This document shows positions 17,139 to 27,354 of a stretch of DNA of 64,000 bases, one piece after another. The stretch comes from JAYQKL01 sp049890195 (GTDB lineage: Bacteria > Pseudomonadota > Alphaproteobacteria > RS24), in contig JBMHBY010000008.1 in NCBI GenBank assembly GCA_049890195.1, positions 62,001 through 126,000 on the forward strand. The letters run 5' to 3'. Under the pieces are notes generated by a model. It saw only the letters and a list, made by a program, of their open reading frames with translations. It had not been told where the DNA came from and did no database searches. A program made the position numbers and the translations under genes. Position 1 is the first letter of the stretch. Each line of letters opens with the position of its first letter.

Positions 17139-18229
17139 TGTTTTACAGTTTGGCGCAACTTTATGCAGATTTGATACCCGGGATTAATGTCCTCAATTAC
17201 ATCACCTTCCGGGCCGGTGGTGCCGTGTTGACGGCGCTGGTCATCAGCTTCATTTTCGGCCCGCGCCTGATTGTGCAGCTGCGGGCGCGTCAGGGCAAAG
17301 GCCAACCCATCCGCGAGGACGGCCCGCCCTCGCATCTACTGACCAAGGTCGGCACCCCGACCATGGGCGGTCTGCTGATCCTGATCAGCGTGTTTCTGTC
17401 GACCCTGCTTTGGGCCAAGCTGGACAATGTCTTTTTGTGGATTGTCCTGCTGGCGACGATGGCCTTCGGCTTCATCGGCTTCTGTGATGATTATCTCAAG
17501 CTCAAGGGCGGCAGCAGCGACGGTGTGCCCGGTCGCGTGAAACTTGTTCTGGAGGCGCTGGTCGCCTTATGTGTCCTGCTGGCGGTTTCGGCGCATTTGC
17601 CGCCCGACATGGCGACCGGTTTTGCCGTGCCGTTCCTGAAAGATGTCCTGATTGATTTCGGTTTGGGTTTTTTCGTTCTGGTCGGGCTGTTTGTGATCGT
17701 CGGGGCCTCCAATGCCGTCAATCTGACCGACGGACTGGACGGGCTGGCGATTGTGCCGAGCATGATTGCCGTCGCCAGCTTCGGCCTGATCGCTTATCTG
17801 GTCGGCAATGTGGTGTTCGCCAATTATCTGCAGATCAATTATGTCCCGGGTACGGGCGAACTGGCCGTCTTTTGCGGCGCCTTTATCGGGGCGGGGCTGG
17901 GCTTCCTCTGGTTCAACGCGCCGCCGGCCATGATTTTCATGGGCGATACCGGCTCGCTGGCCATTGGTGGTGCCCTGGGGTCCATCGCTGTCGCGACCAA
18001 GCACGAAATCGTGCTCGCCATCATTGGCGGTCTCTTCGTCCTGGAGGCCGTCTCGGTCATTGTTCAGGTGGCGTCGTTCAAATTGACCGGCAAGCGTGTC
18101 TTCGCCATGGCGCCGTTGCACCACCATTATGAACAGCGCGGCTGGGCCGAACCGACCATCGTCATCCGCTTCTGGATCATCTCCGTCATTCTGGCCTTGA
18201 TCGGTCTCGCCACATTGAAATTGAGGTAG
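17138..18229 (+). CDS. mraY: Phospho-MurNAc-pentapeptide transferase MraY
   Basis: Integral membrane enzyme of 363 residues with about ten transmembrane helices that transfers phospho-MurNAc-pentapeptide to undecaprenyl phosphate, giving lipid I. Conserved acidic and polar motifs: FCDDYLK, NAVNLTDGLDGLA and APLHHHYE. The start at 17138 forms TGATG with the murF stop and begins with the expected MFYSLAQLY; an upstream start at 17084 would add residues inside murF and is unlikely. Confidence 0.96.
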   Translation: MFYSLAQLYADLIPGINVLNYITFRAGGAVLTALVISFIFGPRLIVQLRARQGKGQPIREDGPPSHLLTKVGTPTMGGLLILISVFLSTLLWAKLDNVFLWIVLLATMAFGFIGFCDDYLKLKGGSSDGVPGRVKLVLEALVALCVLLAVSAHLPPDMATGFAVPFLKDVLIDFGLGFFVLVGLFVIVGASNAVNLTDGLDGLAIVPSMIAVASFGLIAYLVGNVVFANYLQINYVPGTGELAVFCGAFIGAGLGFLWFNAPPAMIFMGDTGSLAIGGALGSIAVATKHEIVLAIIGGLFVLEAVSVIVQVASFKLTGKRVFAMAPLHHHYEQRGWAEPTIVIRFWIISVILALIGLATLKLR

Positions 18230-18230
18230 C

Positions 18231-19619
18231 ATGATCGAAGTCTCCACATTTCAGGGAAAAGTTGCCGTCTATGGGTTGGGCCTGTCGGGGATGGCCTGTG
18301 TGCGGTCACTGCTGGGCGGTGGATGCCGCGTGGTGGCCTGGGATGAGGATGCGGCACGCCGCGAAGCCGCCGCCGCCTTGGGGGCAGACATTGACAATCT
18401 CGAGAGCCTGCCAAAAGACCTCGAGGCGCTGGTGCTCAGTCCGGGCATTCCGTTGACCCACCCTGAGCCGCACCCTGTGGTGATCCGGGCACAGGACGCC
18501 GGTATTGAGATTATGGGGGACATGGCTTTGTTCCAACGCGCCCTGCAGGGCGCACCCGGACGGTCCGCCCCGGTCATCGCCATTACCGGCACCAACGGCA
18601 AATCGACAACCACGGCCCTGACGGCCCATTTGCTGCAGGCGCAAGGTCTGGATGTCCGCATGGGCGGCAATATCGGCAGGCCGGTTCTGGATCTTGGTTT
18701 GCCGCAGGACAACACGGTTTATGTGCTGGAGCTGTCCTCCTACCAAATTGATCTGGCACCTGATTTCAGGGCGGATGTGGCGGTTCTGTTGAACCTGTCG
18801 CCCGATCACATTGACCGCCACGGGACATTTGACAATTACCGGGACGCCAAATGGCGGCTGTTTGAGGCCCTGTCCGCCGACGGCACGGCGCTGGTATCGG
18901 TGGACGACCCGTTTTGTGCAGACCTTGTCAACAATCAGGCGCAGGCACTGGCGGCAAAGGTCATGACCATCAGCTGCGATGACGCCGCAGCCGATTATCA
19001 TGCCGTCGGCACACAACTGCATGATGCCCGGGGTCTGGTGACAGACATTGGCGGCGTGGCGTCTTTGCAAGGCCGCCATAATGCCCAGAACGCTCTGGCG
19101 GCTTTTGCCGCGGCGCACAGTGTTTGTGACGACAGAAGCGGGCTGGCCGTCGCCTTCAAAAATTTTCCTGGTTTGGCACATCGGCTGCAGCAGGTCCGGC
19201 AGGTCGGATCAACGTGTTTCGTCAATGACAGCAAAGCGACCAATGCGGCGGCGACACGTCATGCCCTCGGCGCTTTTGACGATATTTACTGGATCGCCGG
19301 CGGGCAGGCCAAGGAGGAGGGGGTCGCCCCGTTGGTTGATGCGCTGCACGGGGTCAAAAAGGCATATCTTATCGGGGATGCGGCGCAGACTTATGCCGAC
19401 ACCTTGTCGGATCATGTGCCCTGTGTGCTGTCCGGCACACTGGAAAAAGCCGTGCCCAACGCAACGCAGGACGCCCTGTCCTCCGGCGGCGGCGTGGTGT
19501 TGTTTTCCCCGGCCAGCGCCTCTTTCGACCAATTTGTCAACTTCGAGCAACGCGGTGATTCATTCATCCGGATTGTGGATGATTGTCTTGCCGCACGAAT
19601 GCGGGAGGAGGGCGTATGA
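18231..19619 (+). CDS. murD: UDP-MurNAc-L-alanine:D-glutamate ligase MurD
   Basis: Mur ligase of 462 residues adding D-glutamate. N-terminal Rossmann segment VYGLGLSGMA, ATP loop ITGTNGKSTTTAL near 120, ELSSYQID, SPDHIDRH and NDSKATNAAAT. Starts one base after the mraY stop; the final ATGA overlaps ftsW. Confidence 0.96.
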   Translation: MIEVSTFQGKVAVYGLGLSGMACVRSLLGGGCRVVAWDEDAARREAAAALGADIDNLESLPKDLEALVLSPGIPLTHPEPHPVVIRAQDAGIEIMGDMALFQRALQGAPGRSAPVIAITGTNGKSTTTALTAHLLQAQGLDVRMGGNIGRPVLDLGLPQDNTVYVLELSSYQIDLAPDFRADVAVLLNLSPDHIDRHGTFDNYRDAKWRLFEALSADGTALVSVDDPFCADLVNNQAQALAAKVMTISCDDAAADYHAVGTQLHDARGLVTDIGGVASLQGRHNAQNALAAFAAAHSVCDDRSGLAVAFKNFPGLAHRLQQVRQVGSTCFVNDSKATNAAATRHALGAFDDIYWIAGGQAKEEGVAPLVDALHGVKKAYLIGDAAQTYADTLSDHVPCVLSGTLEKAVPNATQDALSSGGGVVLFSPASASFDQFVNFEQRGDSFIRIVDDCLAARMREEGV

Positions 19620-20797
19620 TCAGTTTCTCCCGCACCAATAAAGGGGTTTTGGCAAACTGGTGGTGGACCGTCGACCGATGGTTACTGGCCGGGATGGCCA
19701 TGCTGGTGCTGCTCGGTTTTGTCATGGCGTTTGCCGCCAGCCCGGCCGTGGCGCATCGTCTGGAGCTGCCGACATATCATTTCGCCTATCGTCAGTTCGT
19801 CTTTATGAGTCTGGCGGTGGTGGTTGTTCTGGGCGTGTCACTGATGCCGCCTGAATGGCTGCGCCGTGCGGCGTTTCTCGGCGGGCTGCTGGCGCTGGTC
19901 GGCATGGCGGTGACCCTGTTTGGCGGGGATTCAATCAAGGGTGCGCGTCGCTGGGTTCGTGTTTTCGGTTTTTCCGTGCAGCCTTCCGAATTCCTCAAGC
20001 CCTGTTTTGTTGTGGCCGTGGCTTGGTGTTTTGCCCTGCAGAACACGCGGTTCAATTTCAAGGGGCAGATGCTGGCGTTTCTGATTTACCTTTTGACCGC
20101 CGCGCTTTTGCTGTTGCAGCCTGATTTCGGCCAGACGGTTCTGTTGACGGTTGTCTGGGGCGGGCTGTTTTTCATCTCTGGCGGCTCTTATGCCGTGATT
20201 GCCTTTCTCGCCTTTTTGGGGATGGGCGGCCTGGTAGCGGCGTTTCACTTCTATCCGCATGTGCAGAGCCGTATTGAACGTTTCCTCAACCCGGCCTCCG
20301 GCGACACCTATCAGGTGGAAAAAGCTGTCGATGCCATTCAAAACGGGGGGATCCTTGGTGCCGGCTTCGGGGACGGACGCTATAAATCGAGCCTGCCGGA
20401 TGCGCATACGGATTATGTGTTTGCGGTGGCTGCAGAAGAGGGCGGTATCCTGTTTGGCATGCTGATTATTGCGGTTTTCGCAGCTTTTGTGCTGCGGGCG
20501 CTCTGGCGTATCCAGCAGGAGCGCCGTCATTGGATACAACTTGCCGCAACCGGTCTGGTGGCGTTGTTCGGCATGCAAAGCTTTTTGAACATTGCGGTCA
20601 ATCTCAACATGCTGCCGGCCAAGGGCATGACTTTGCCGTTCATTTCCTATGGCGGGTCCTCCCTGCTGGCTTTGGCTTTCACCGTCGGCATGATTTTGTC
20701 CCTGACCCGCAAACGGTTGCCCCAGGGTCAGTTTGCCGGCCGCGGGGTGCAGCAGGTTTCCCTTTCGGGGGCATTAATGACGGGGGGACGCTCATGA
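19616..20797 (+). CDS. ftsW: Septal peptidoglycan glycosyltransferase FtsW (SEDS)
   Basis: Polytopic SEDS-family protein of 393 residues with about ten hydrophobic helices; polymerises lipid II at the septum with FtsI. Conserved segments: GARRWVRVFGFSVQPSE, ALLLLQPDFGQT, SLPDAHTDYVFAVAAEE and LPFISYGGSS. The start at 19616 overlaps the murD stop as ATGA; an in-frame upstream start at 19583 lies inside murD and is not favoured. Confidence 0.95.
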   Translation: MISFSRTNKGVLANWWWTVDRWLLAGMAMLVLLGFVMAFAASPAVAHRLELPTYHFAYRQFVFMSLAVVVVLGVSLMPPEWLRRAAFLGGLLALVGMAVTLFGGDSIKGARRWVRVFGFSVQPSEFLKPCFVVAVAWCFALQNTRFNFKGQMLAFLIYLLTAALLLLQPDFGQTVLLTVVWGGLFFISGGSYAVIAFLAFLGMGGLVAAFHFYPHVQSRIERFLNPASGDTYQVEKAVDAIQNGGILGAGFGDGRYKSSLPDAHTDYVFAVAAEEGGILFGMLIIAVFAAFVLRALWRIQQERRHWIQLAATGLVALFGMQSFLNIAVNLNMLPAKGMTLPFISYGGSSLLALAFTVGMILSLTRKRLPQGQFAGRGVQQVSLSGALMTGGRS

Positions 20798-21939
20798 AGC
20801 AGACCACCGCCAACCGAATATTTCTGGCCGCCGGCGGCACTGGCGGGCACTTTTTCCCGGCCCTTTCGCTGGCGCGTTCATTGCAGGCGGACGGGTTTGA
20901 GGTTGTCATCATGACGGATGAACGTGCCCGCAAATATGGTGATCAGCTTGACGGACTTGATATCAAGCTGACCCAGTCCGCCACCGTTTTCGCCGGCAGC
21001 CGCCGGCAACGGATCATGGCGCCGGTTCGCATCGCCTTTGGCGTGCTGCAGGCGATGGCGTTTTATCTGCGCTCCAAGCCGAAGGCGGTTATCGGTTTTG
21101 GTGGATATCCAAGTTTTGTGCCTTTGTTGGCGGCCCGACTGATGCTCATTCCGATTGCCGTGCATGAACAAAACGCTGTTTTGGGACGCGCCAATCGTGC
21201 CTTGGTGCGGTTGGGCGCCAGCATCGCAGCCTCTTATGTCGGCACCCGTTTCATTCCGGCCAGCAAACGCCGCCGCCTGACCTTAACCGGCAATCCGTTG
21301 CGTCAGGAAGTGCTGGAAGTGGCGCGCACCCCTTATCAGCCCCCGACACCCGAAGGCGTTTTTGAACTGCTGGTGTTTGGCGGCAGCCAGGGCGCATCGG
21401 TTTTCAGCGAAGTGCTCCCGGCCGCATTGGCGCAATTGTCAAAAGAAAAACTGCAGCGCATCCGGCTGGTTCAGCAATGCCGCCGGACGGACTTGCGCGT
21501 GACCTTGAAAAAATTTCATGAGCTTGGGATTGAGGTTGAGTTGCGCGATTTCTTTGTTGACCTGCCAAGCCGCATGAGCAAGGCGCATGTCATCATTTGC
21601 CGGTCGGGTGCCTCAACAATATCAGAGCTGGCCGTTATGGGCCGGCCATCAATTCTGGTGCCTTTGCCCGGCTCACTCGATCAAGACCAAATGGCCAATG
21701 CCGTCCAGCTGACCAACCATAAGGGTGCGCATTTGATTGAGCAGCGACTGTTCACACCGGACCGTTTGGCCGGCATTTTGACGGAGCTGATGGAGACCCC
21801 GAAACTGTTGGAGGATATGGCGGCCCGGGCGAAAAAGCGTGGCTTGGCGGAGGCGACAGAGAACCTGACAATTTTTGCCAAAAATCTCGTCACGGACAAG
21901 GCCGGCAGGGGCGGTCCGGCCCAGAAAGGGGGTGTGTGA
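20794..21939 (+). CDS. murG: UDP-GlcNAc:lipid I transferase MurG
   Basis: GT-B glycosyltransferase of 381 residues that makes lipid II on the inner membrane face. N-terminal glycine-rich loop GGTGGHFFPALSLA, AVIGFGGYPSFVP, HEQNAVLGRANR, GGSQGASVF and the UDP-sugar segment ICRSGASTISELAVMGRP. The ATG at 20794 overlaps the ftsW stop (ATGA); longer in-frame reading upstream is ftsW sequence in another frame. Confidence 0.95.
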   Translation: MKQTTANRIFLAAGGTGGHFFPALSLARSLQADGFEVVIMTDERARKYGDQLDGLDIKLTQSATVFAGSRRQRIMAPVRIAFGVLQAMAFYLRSKPKAVIGFGGYPSFVPLLAARLMLIPIAVHEQNAVLGRANRALVRLGASIAASYVGTRFIPASKRRRLTLTGNPLRQEVLEVARTPYQPPTPEGVFELLVFGGSQGASVFSEVLPAALAQLSKEKLQRIRLVQQCRRTDLRVTLKKFHELGIEVELRDFFVDLPSRMSKAHVIICRSGASTISELAVMGRPSILVPLPGSLDQDQMANAVQLTNHKGAHLIEQRLFTPDRLAGILTELMETPKLLEDMAARAKKRGLAEATENLTIFAKNLVTDKAGRGGPAQKGGV

Positions 21940-23357
21940 TGCAATCCAAACACGGTACCCCCGCCTCCATAGGGATTGTGCATCTGGTCGGTATTGGCGG
22001 CATCGGCATGTCCGGCATTGCCGAGGTTATGCATAATCTCGGCTACCAGGTGCAAGGGTCGGACATGTCCGCCAACGCCAATGTTGAACGACTGCAGGCC
22101 ATGGGTGTAAAAATCTTTGCCAGTCATGATGCCGCCAATATTGATGAAGCGGGCATTGTTGTCATCTCCTCAGCCATCAAGGGTGACAATCCCGAGGTGA
22201 AGGCGGCGCGCAGGGCAGGCTTGGCAGTGGTCAGACGGGCAGAGATGTTGGCCGAACTGATGCGGTTGAAGTCAACCATCACGATTGCCGGCACCCACGG
22301 CAAAACCACAACAACATCGCTTGTGGCGACGCTTCTGGATGCCGCCGGCTTTGACCCGACCGTCATCAATGGCGGCATCATCAATGCTTATGGGACGAAT
22401 GCCCGCCTCGGCGCCGGTGACTGGATGGTCGTGGAGGCTGATGAAAGTGACGGCACATTTGTCCGGCTCCCGTCCACCCTGGGGGTGATCACCAATATCG
22501 ACCCCGAGCATCTTGATTTTTACGGGGACTTTGACGGCTTGCGTGAGGCGTTCAGAAGCTATATCGCCAATATCCCGTTTTATGGTGCCGTCATGATGTG
22601 CATTGACCATCAGGAAGTGCAGGCTCTGATGGGTCGTGTGCAGGACCGCAACATGATCAGCTATGGTCTCAGCGCCCAAGCGGATGTCCGCGCCGTCCAC
22701 ATTCGTGACGAGGCCGGCAGCACCCTGTTTGATATTGAGGTGAAGCATCGGCGTGCCGCCGGAAAGGAAAACCATGAGGGTTTTGTTTTGCCGATGGCCG
22801 GTCGCCACAATCTGCAAAACGCCTTGGCCGCCCTCTGCATCGGACTTGAACTGGGCATAGACATCAACACCATGCGGACAGCTTTGGCCGGTTTTGCAGG
22901 CGTCAAGCGGCGTTTCACCCATACCGGAGACTGGCAGGGCGTCAGCATTTATGATGATTATGCCCATCACCCCGTTGAGATTTCCGCGGTGCTGGAAAGT
23001 GCCCGCGCCACGGCATCCGGCAGGGTGATTGCTGTCATGCAGCCGCACCGTTACTCGCGTCTGCGGGATTTGTTCAAGGACTTCTGCCGGTGTTTCAACG
23101 AGGCGGACAGCGTGATCGTGGCGCCGGTCTATGAAGCCGGGGAAAGCCCGATTGCAGGATTTGACGCGGCGCGCCTCGCTGACGGCATCCGCGAACATGG
23201 GCACCGCCATGTGCTGACCATTGAGTCCCCCGATGAGATTGCGGCGCTGGTGCGCCAACACGCCGAGGCCGGGGATATCGTCCTGTTTCTGGGGGCGGGT
23301 TCTGTCAGCGGTTGGGCGTATGACCTGCCGCAGCAATTACAGGAGGCTGGGTCATGA
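21939..23357 (+). CDS. murC: UDP-MurNAc:L-alanine ligase MurC
   Basis: First Mur ligase of the pathway, 472 residues. N-terminal HLVGIGGIGMSGIAE, ATP loop IAGTHGKTTTTSL near 110, EADESDGTF and DDYAHHPVEI. The ATG at 21939 shares the murG stop as TGATG; a GTG at 21936 is the alternative start. Ends with an ATGA overlap into murB. Confidence 0.96.
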   Translation: MQSKHGTPASIGIVHLVGIGGIGMSGIAEVMHNLGYQVQGSDMSANANVERLQAMGVKIFASHDAANIDEAGIVVISSAIKGDNPEVKAARRAGLAVVRRAEMLAELMRLKSTITIAGTHGKTTTTSLVATLLDAAGFDPTVINGGIINAYGTNARLGAGDWMVVEADESDGTFVRLPSTLGVITNIDPEHLDFYGDFDGLREAFRSYIANIPFYGAVMMCIDHQEVQALMGRVQDRNMISYGLSAQADVRAVHIRDEAGSTLFDIEVKHRRAAGKENHEGFVLPMAGRHNLQNALAALCIGLELGIDINTMRTALAGFAGVKRRFTHTGDWQGVSIYDDYAHHPVEISAVLESARATASGRVIAVMQPHRYSRLRDLFKDFCRCFNEADSVIVAPVYEAGESPIAGFDAARLADGIREHGHRHVLTIESPDEIAALVRQHAEAGDIVLFLGAGSVSGWAYDLPQQLQEAGS

Positions 23358-24289
23358 CCATGAACGGCCTGCTTGAGATGATGCCGGATTTGCGGGGCAA
23401 ACTGCGCGAAAATGTGCCGCTGTCGGACATCACCTGGTTCCGCGTCGGCGGCATGGCACAGTTCATGTTCACCCCGGCCGACGCTGACGATTTGACCTAT
23501 TTCCTCCGTTCCTGTCCGGACGACCTTGAAGTGACCGTTTTGGGGGCAGGCTCCAATGTGTTGATCCGCGATGGCGGCGTCGGCGGTGTGGTTGTCAAAC
23601 TCGGCCGGCCATTTGCGGAGATTTCGGTTGATGACAGGCGGTGCCTGACGGCCGGGGCTGCGGCTCTGGATGTGGCTGTTGCGCGCAAGGCGGCGGAACA
23701 CAGCCTGACCGGTCTTGAATTCTACGCCGGCATTCCCGGTTCCATCGGCGGTGCCTTGAAAATGAATGCCGGTGCTTATGGCGGGGAGACCGCGGATTGT
23801 TTCCTGTCCGCTCTGGCGCTTCAGCGAAACGGCAACCGGGTTGAGTTGACGGCAAGGGATATGGATTTCGCCTATCGCCACAATGGGGCGCCGGCCGGAT
23901 TGATTTTTCTGTCGGCCACCTATCAGTTGCAGCCGGGCGACCAGGAGGCGATTCAACAGAAGATGCAGGACATCACTGCATCACGGGAGGATACGCAGCC
24001 GATCCGCTCCCGCACGGGCGGCAGCACCTTCCGCAATCCCGGCGGCCCGGACCCGGACGGCCCGAAAGCCTGGCGGCTGATTGATGCAGCCGGATGCCGT
24101 GGCCTGCGCGAGGGGGATGCACAGGTTTCGGAGCAGCATTGTAATTTCTTGATCAATCATGGCGCGGCCAGTGCAGCCGATCTGGAGACCTTGGGTGAAA
24201 CCGTACGCCGTCGTGTGCTTGAGCAGGCCGGCATCGAGCTGCACTGGGAAATCAAACGCCTTGGACAAGCCTTGGAGGGTCAGTCATGA
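23354..24289 (+). CDS. murB: UDP-N-acetylenolpyruvoylglucosamine reductase MurB
   Basis: FAD- and NADPH-dependent reductase of 311 residues that makes UDP-MurNAc. FAD domain with WFRVGGMAQFMF, GAGSNVLIRDGG and FYAGIPGSIGGALKMNAGAYG; the catalytic serine lies in RTGGSTFRNP and the C-terminal acid region follows HCNFLINHG. Overlaps murC and ddl by four bases each. Confidence 0.95.
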   Translation: MTMNGLLEMMPDLRGKLRENVPLSDITWFRVGGMAQFMFTPADADDLTYFLRSCPDDLEVTVLGAGSNVLIRDGGVGGVVVKLGRPFAEISVDDRRCLTAGAAALDVAVARKAAEHSLTGLEFYAGIPGSIGGALKMNAGAYGGETADCFLSALALQRNGNRVELTARDMDFAYRHNGAPAGLIFLSATYQLQPGDQEAIQQKMQDITASREDTQPIRSRTGGSTFRNPGGPDPDGPKAWRLIDAAGCRGLREGDAQVSEQHCNFLINHGAASAADLETLGETVRRRVLEQAGIELHWEIKRLGQALEGQS

Positions 24290-25197
24290 GCCGCCATGAG
24301 CACATTGCTGTTTTGATGGGCGGCTGGTCGGCGGAGCGCGAAATCAGCCTGCTGTCCGGTCAGAATTGTGCCCGGGCTTTGCGTAATGCCGGCTTTACCG
24401 TCACTGAGGTGGATGTGTCCGAGGATTTGCCACAGGTGCTCAAGGCGCTTGCCCCGGATGTGGCATTCAATGCCCTGCACGGTGTTGGGGGCGAAGATGG
24501 CGTGGTACAGGACATGCTCGAGGCGTTGAACATCCCCTATACACATTCCGGTGTCCAGTCATCGGCTTTGGCGATGGACAAGGTGCGCGCCAAAGAGGTT
24601 TTCGCCCGACACGGCCTGCCGGTGGCGGCTGACCGGGTGCTTGAAAAAACGGATTATGCGGACCACCCCATGCCGCCGCCTTATGTGATCAAGCCGGTCA
24701 GTGAAGGGTCAAGTGTCGGCATTCACCTTGTCGGGCAGAATGATCCGGTGCCGGCCTGTCTCAGTCTGGATGGCTGGGCGTTTGAAGGCGCGGTCATGGC
24801 CGAAGCCTATGTCTCCGGGCGAGAATTTACCTGCGCCGTGATGGGTGACAGGCCGCTTGAGGTCATGGAAATCCGACCGAAAGCGAAGTTTTACGATTAT
24901 CAGGCCAAATACACTGAGGGCGGTTCGGATCATATTGTCCCGGCGCCCATTGGCCGGGAACTGCGGGACACCATCCGCGAAATGGCCGTGACCGCCCATC
25001 AGGTGCTGGGCTGCCGCGGCGTGACCCGGACGGATTTTATCCATGATGAAAACGGGGCCGGCCTGACGGTTCTGGAATTGAACACACAACCCGGGATGAC
25101 GAATTTGTCGCTGGTCCCCGAAATGGCCGCGCATGACGGCGTGTCTTACGAGGATCTGGTGACATGGATGGTGGAGGATGCATCATGTCAACGTTGA
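24286..25197 (+). CDS. ddl: D-alanine--D-alanine ligase
   Basis: ATP-grasp ligase of 303 residues making D-Ala-D-Ala, the substrate of MurF and target of vancomycin-type drugs. Motifs: MGGWSAEREISLLSG, ALHGVGGEDG, YTHSGVQSSALAMDK, VIKPVSEGSSVG and LELNTQPGMTNLSLVPE. Position between murB and ftsQ is the usual alphaproteobacterial one. Confidence 0.95.
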   Translation: MSRHEHIAVLMGGWSAEREISLLSGQNCARALRNAGFTVTEVDVSEDLPQVLKALAPDVAFNALHGVGGEDGVVQDMLEALNIPYTHSGVQSSALAMDKVRAKEVFARHGLPVAADRVLEKTDYADHPMPPPYVIKPVSEGSSVGIHLVGQNDPVPACLSLDGWAFEGAVMAEAYVSGREFTCAVMGDRPLEVMEIRPKAKFYDYQAKYTEGGSDHIVPAPIGRELRDTIREMAVTAHQVLGCRGVTRTDFIHDENGAGLTVLELNTQPGMTNLSLVPEMAAHDGVSYEDLVTWMVEDASCQR

Positions 25198-26033
25198 AAC
25201 AGTTTGCCCTGTCGGTTCTGGCGACCCCGCTGAATATGCTGGCGGTGCTGGCGCGTCTGCTCAAGTCGGGACCGCTGGCGCCCATCATGTTTGCCGGTTT
25301 GCTGTTTGCGGCCGGGCTGGGCGGATTGTGGATGAACGGTACGTTGGCCGCATGGCACGAAGCTGTTGTTGAAAAAACCCATCAGACAATGGCTGATTTC
25401 GGGTTGGCGGTGCAGGAAGTGACCGTCAGCGGCCGCCACAACACACGCCAGGCCGACTTGATTGCGGCGTTTGACGCACCGCTCGGCACGCCGGTTTTCA
25501 AGGTTGACATCGCGCAGGCCCGCACCCGTCTAGAAGCCTTGCCCTGGGTGAAGACCGCCGCCGTCAGCCGTATTTTGCCGGGAAAATTTCACATTGAACT
25601 GACCGAACGCCAGCCCTTTGCCAGATGGCAGCTTGAAGAGGGTGTGTTCGTGATTGACCGCGAAGGGGCCGTCATCACCGGAAGCGGCCTCAACAGATTT
25701 TCCGGGCTGGTCACCATTCAGGGTGAGAACAGCAATCTGCATGCCGCCGGGTTTATTGACCGCCTGGCGGCTTATCCTGATCTGCACCGACGTATGGTTG
25801 CGCTGCAGCGCCACGGTGATCGGCGCTGGACACTGTTCCTCAATCATGGCGGTGCTGTTCACCTGCCGGCGGATAATGTCGGCAAGGCACTCGACAAGCT
25901 GATGGAGTTGGAGCGCGATAAGAGCATTCTGGACCTGAAGGGCTATGCCATTGACCTGCGGCTGGACGACAAAATGATGTTGCGTCCGGTGACCGGAAAA
26001 ACATTCCATGACGCGGAGGACAACGCCATATGA
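25185..26033 (+). CDS. ftsQ: Cell division protein FtsQ
   Basis: Bitopic inner-membrane protein of 282 residues. Hydrophobic segment at about 32-50, a POTRA-type domain at about 72-140 (VQEVTVSGRHNT, LEALPWVKTAAVSRILPG, IELTERQPFARWQ) and a periplasmic beta domain, forming the FtsQBL scaffold. The start was set at the ATG at 25185, giving a 13-base overlap with ddl; a further upstream start at 25164 only adds ddl-overlapping residues. Confidence 0.92.
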   Translation: MSTLKQFALSVLATPLNMLAVLARLLKSGPLAPIMFAGLLFAAGLGGLWMNGTLAAWHEAVVEKTHQTMADFGLAVQEVTVSGRHNTRQADLIAAFDAPLGTPVFKVDIAQARTRLEALPWVKTAAVSRILPGKFHIELTERQPFARWQLEEGVFVIDREGAVITGSGLNRFSGLVTIQGENSNLHAAGFIDRLAAYPDLHRRMVALQRHGDRRWTLFLNHGGAVHLPADNVGKALDKLMELERDKSILDLKGYAIDLRLDDKMMLRPVTGKTFHDAEDNAI

Positions 26034-27313
26034 ACCGTCCCTTGCGCCATCACCAGTTCAGTCCACGCCCGACCCGCTCCGGGGCGGTGGCGGTGCTGGA
26101 TATCGGCACCAGTAAAATCTCCTGTTTTGTGGCCGCTCAAAGCGAAGCCGTGGAGAATCGGGTGATGCATATCAAGGGCGTTGGTTACAGTGTCGCAAGC
26201 GGCATCCGGGCCGGCATGGTGGTGGATATGGAGGCGGCGGAAACCAGCATTCGTGCGGCGGTAGAGGCCGCAGAGCGCATGGCGGATACCACGGTTGAGC
26301 GTGTCCTTGTCGGCATTTCATCCTCGGAACTGAACAGCTTGACCTACAATGTCAATGAACCGCTCTACGGGCAGGCTGTGGACGATGATATCTTGGCCGG
26401 TGTGCTGCAACAGGCCCGCGACAAATGCGTGACGGATCAGGTTGAACTTCTGCACGCCATTCCGGTTTCCTACAAAATCGACAACAGCCCGGCTGTTCAG
26501 GATCCCCGCGGCATGCATGGCGAGATGCTCAAAGTCACAACCCATGTCATGACTGTTCCGGTGACGCCGGTGCGCAATCTCCTGCTGTGCATTGAGAAAT
26601 GCCATTTGGAGGTCGAGCGGTTGATCGCGACCCCCTATGCCAGCGCCTTGTCGTGTCTGGTTGAAGATGAGGCGGATCTGGGAGTCACCGTCATTGATAT
26701 GGGTGCCGGAACCACCAGTTTCACCGTGTTTTATGAGGGTGTGCCCATTCATACCTCGGTGCTGCCGGTCGGTGGGCATAAAATCACCACGGACATCGCC
26801 CAGTCCTTCAACATTCCGGTTGAACAGGCGGAGCGCCTCAAGTTGATGCATGGCAGCGCGTGGGCGGATACCGATGCCCTGAACGAAAGTTTTAACATCC
26901 AGCCCTTCGGCGAAACCGAGGCGCATCATACCCAGAGTGTTGACCGTGCGCATCTGACACGGGTCATCCGGCCACGGCTGGAGACTATCTTCGAGCAGGT
27001 GCGCAACAGTCTTGAAAATTCAGCCCTCAACCGGTTTGCAGGTGGCCGCGCCGTGCTGACCGGCGGCGGCGCCAATTTGTCGGGCATTGAGGATCTGGCG
27101 GCGCAGACACTTGAAAAGCAGGTGCGGATTGGCCGCCCGATGCGGTTGTCCGGCCTGCCGGACGCGATGGCCGGGCCGGCGTTTTCAGCCTCGGCCGGAC
27201 TGGTGACGCATGTGTACAAGCGCACCCAGGATTATTTGTTTCTGTCTGATGGCGGCGCCTCCAATTTGGGTGTGCTCGGCAGCATCGGGCAATGGCTGAA
27301 AAGGAATTTTTAG
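26030..27313 (+). CDS. ftsA: Cell division protein FtsA
   Basis: Actin-like ATPase of 427 residues that anchors FtsZ to the membrane. Phosphate loops VLDIGTSKISCF and VIDMGAGTTSFTVF, adenosine loop LTGGGANLSGIED, and a C-terminal amphipathic membrane-targeting helix (SIGQWLKRNF). ATGA overlap with ftsQ. The stop is followed by a 193-base gap before ftsZ with its own candidate control elements. Confidence 0.96.
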   Translation: MNRPLRHHQFSPRPTRSGAVAVLDIGTSKISCFVAAQSEAVENRVMHIKGVGYSVASGIRAGMVVDMEAAETSIRAAVEAAERMADTTVERVLVGISSSELNSLTYNVNEPLYGQAVDDDILAGVLQQARDKCVTDQVELLHAIPVSYKIDNSPAVQDPRGMHGEMLKVTTHVMTVPVTPVRNLLLCIEKCHLEVERLIATPYASALSCLVEDEADLGVTVIDMGAGTTSFTVFYEGVPIHTSVLPVGGHKITTDIAQSFNIPVEQAERLKLMHGSAWADTDALNESFNIQPFGETEAHHTQSVDRAHLTRVIRPRLETIFEQVRNSLENSALNRFAGGRAVLTGGGANLSGIEDLAAQTLEKQVRIGRPMRLSGLPDAMAGPAFSASAGLVTHVYKRTQDYLFLSDGGASNLGVLGSIGQWLKRNF

Positions 27314-27354
27314 GAATGGCGGGAGATTTGACCATCAAAGCAAATATCCCGGCT

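Noticed and set aside
22272..23336. 354-codon minus-strand open frame over murC
   Set aside because: Antisense shadow; murC motifs are intact on the plus strand.
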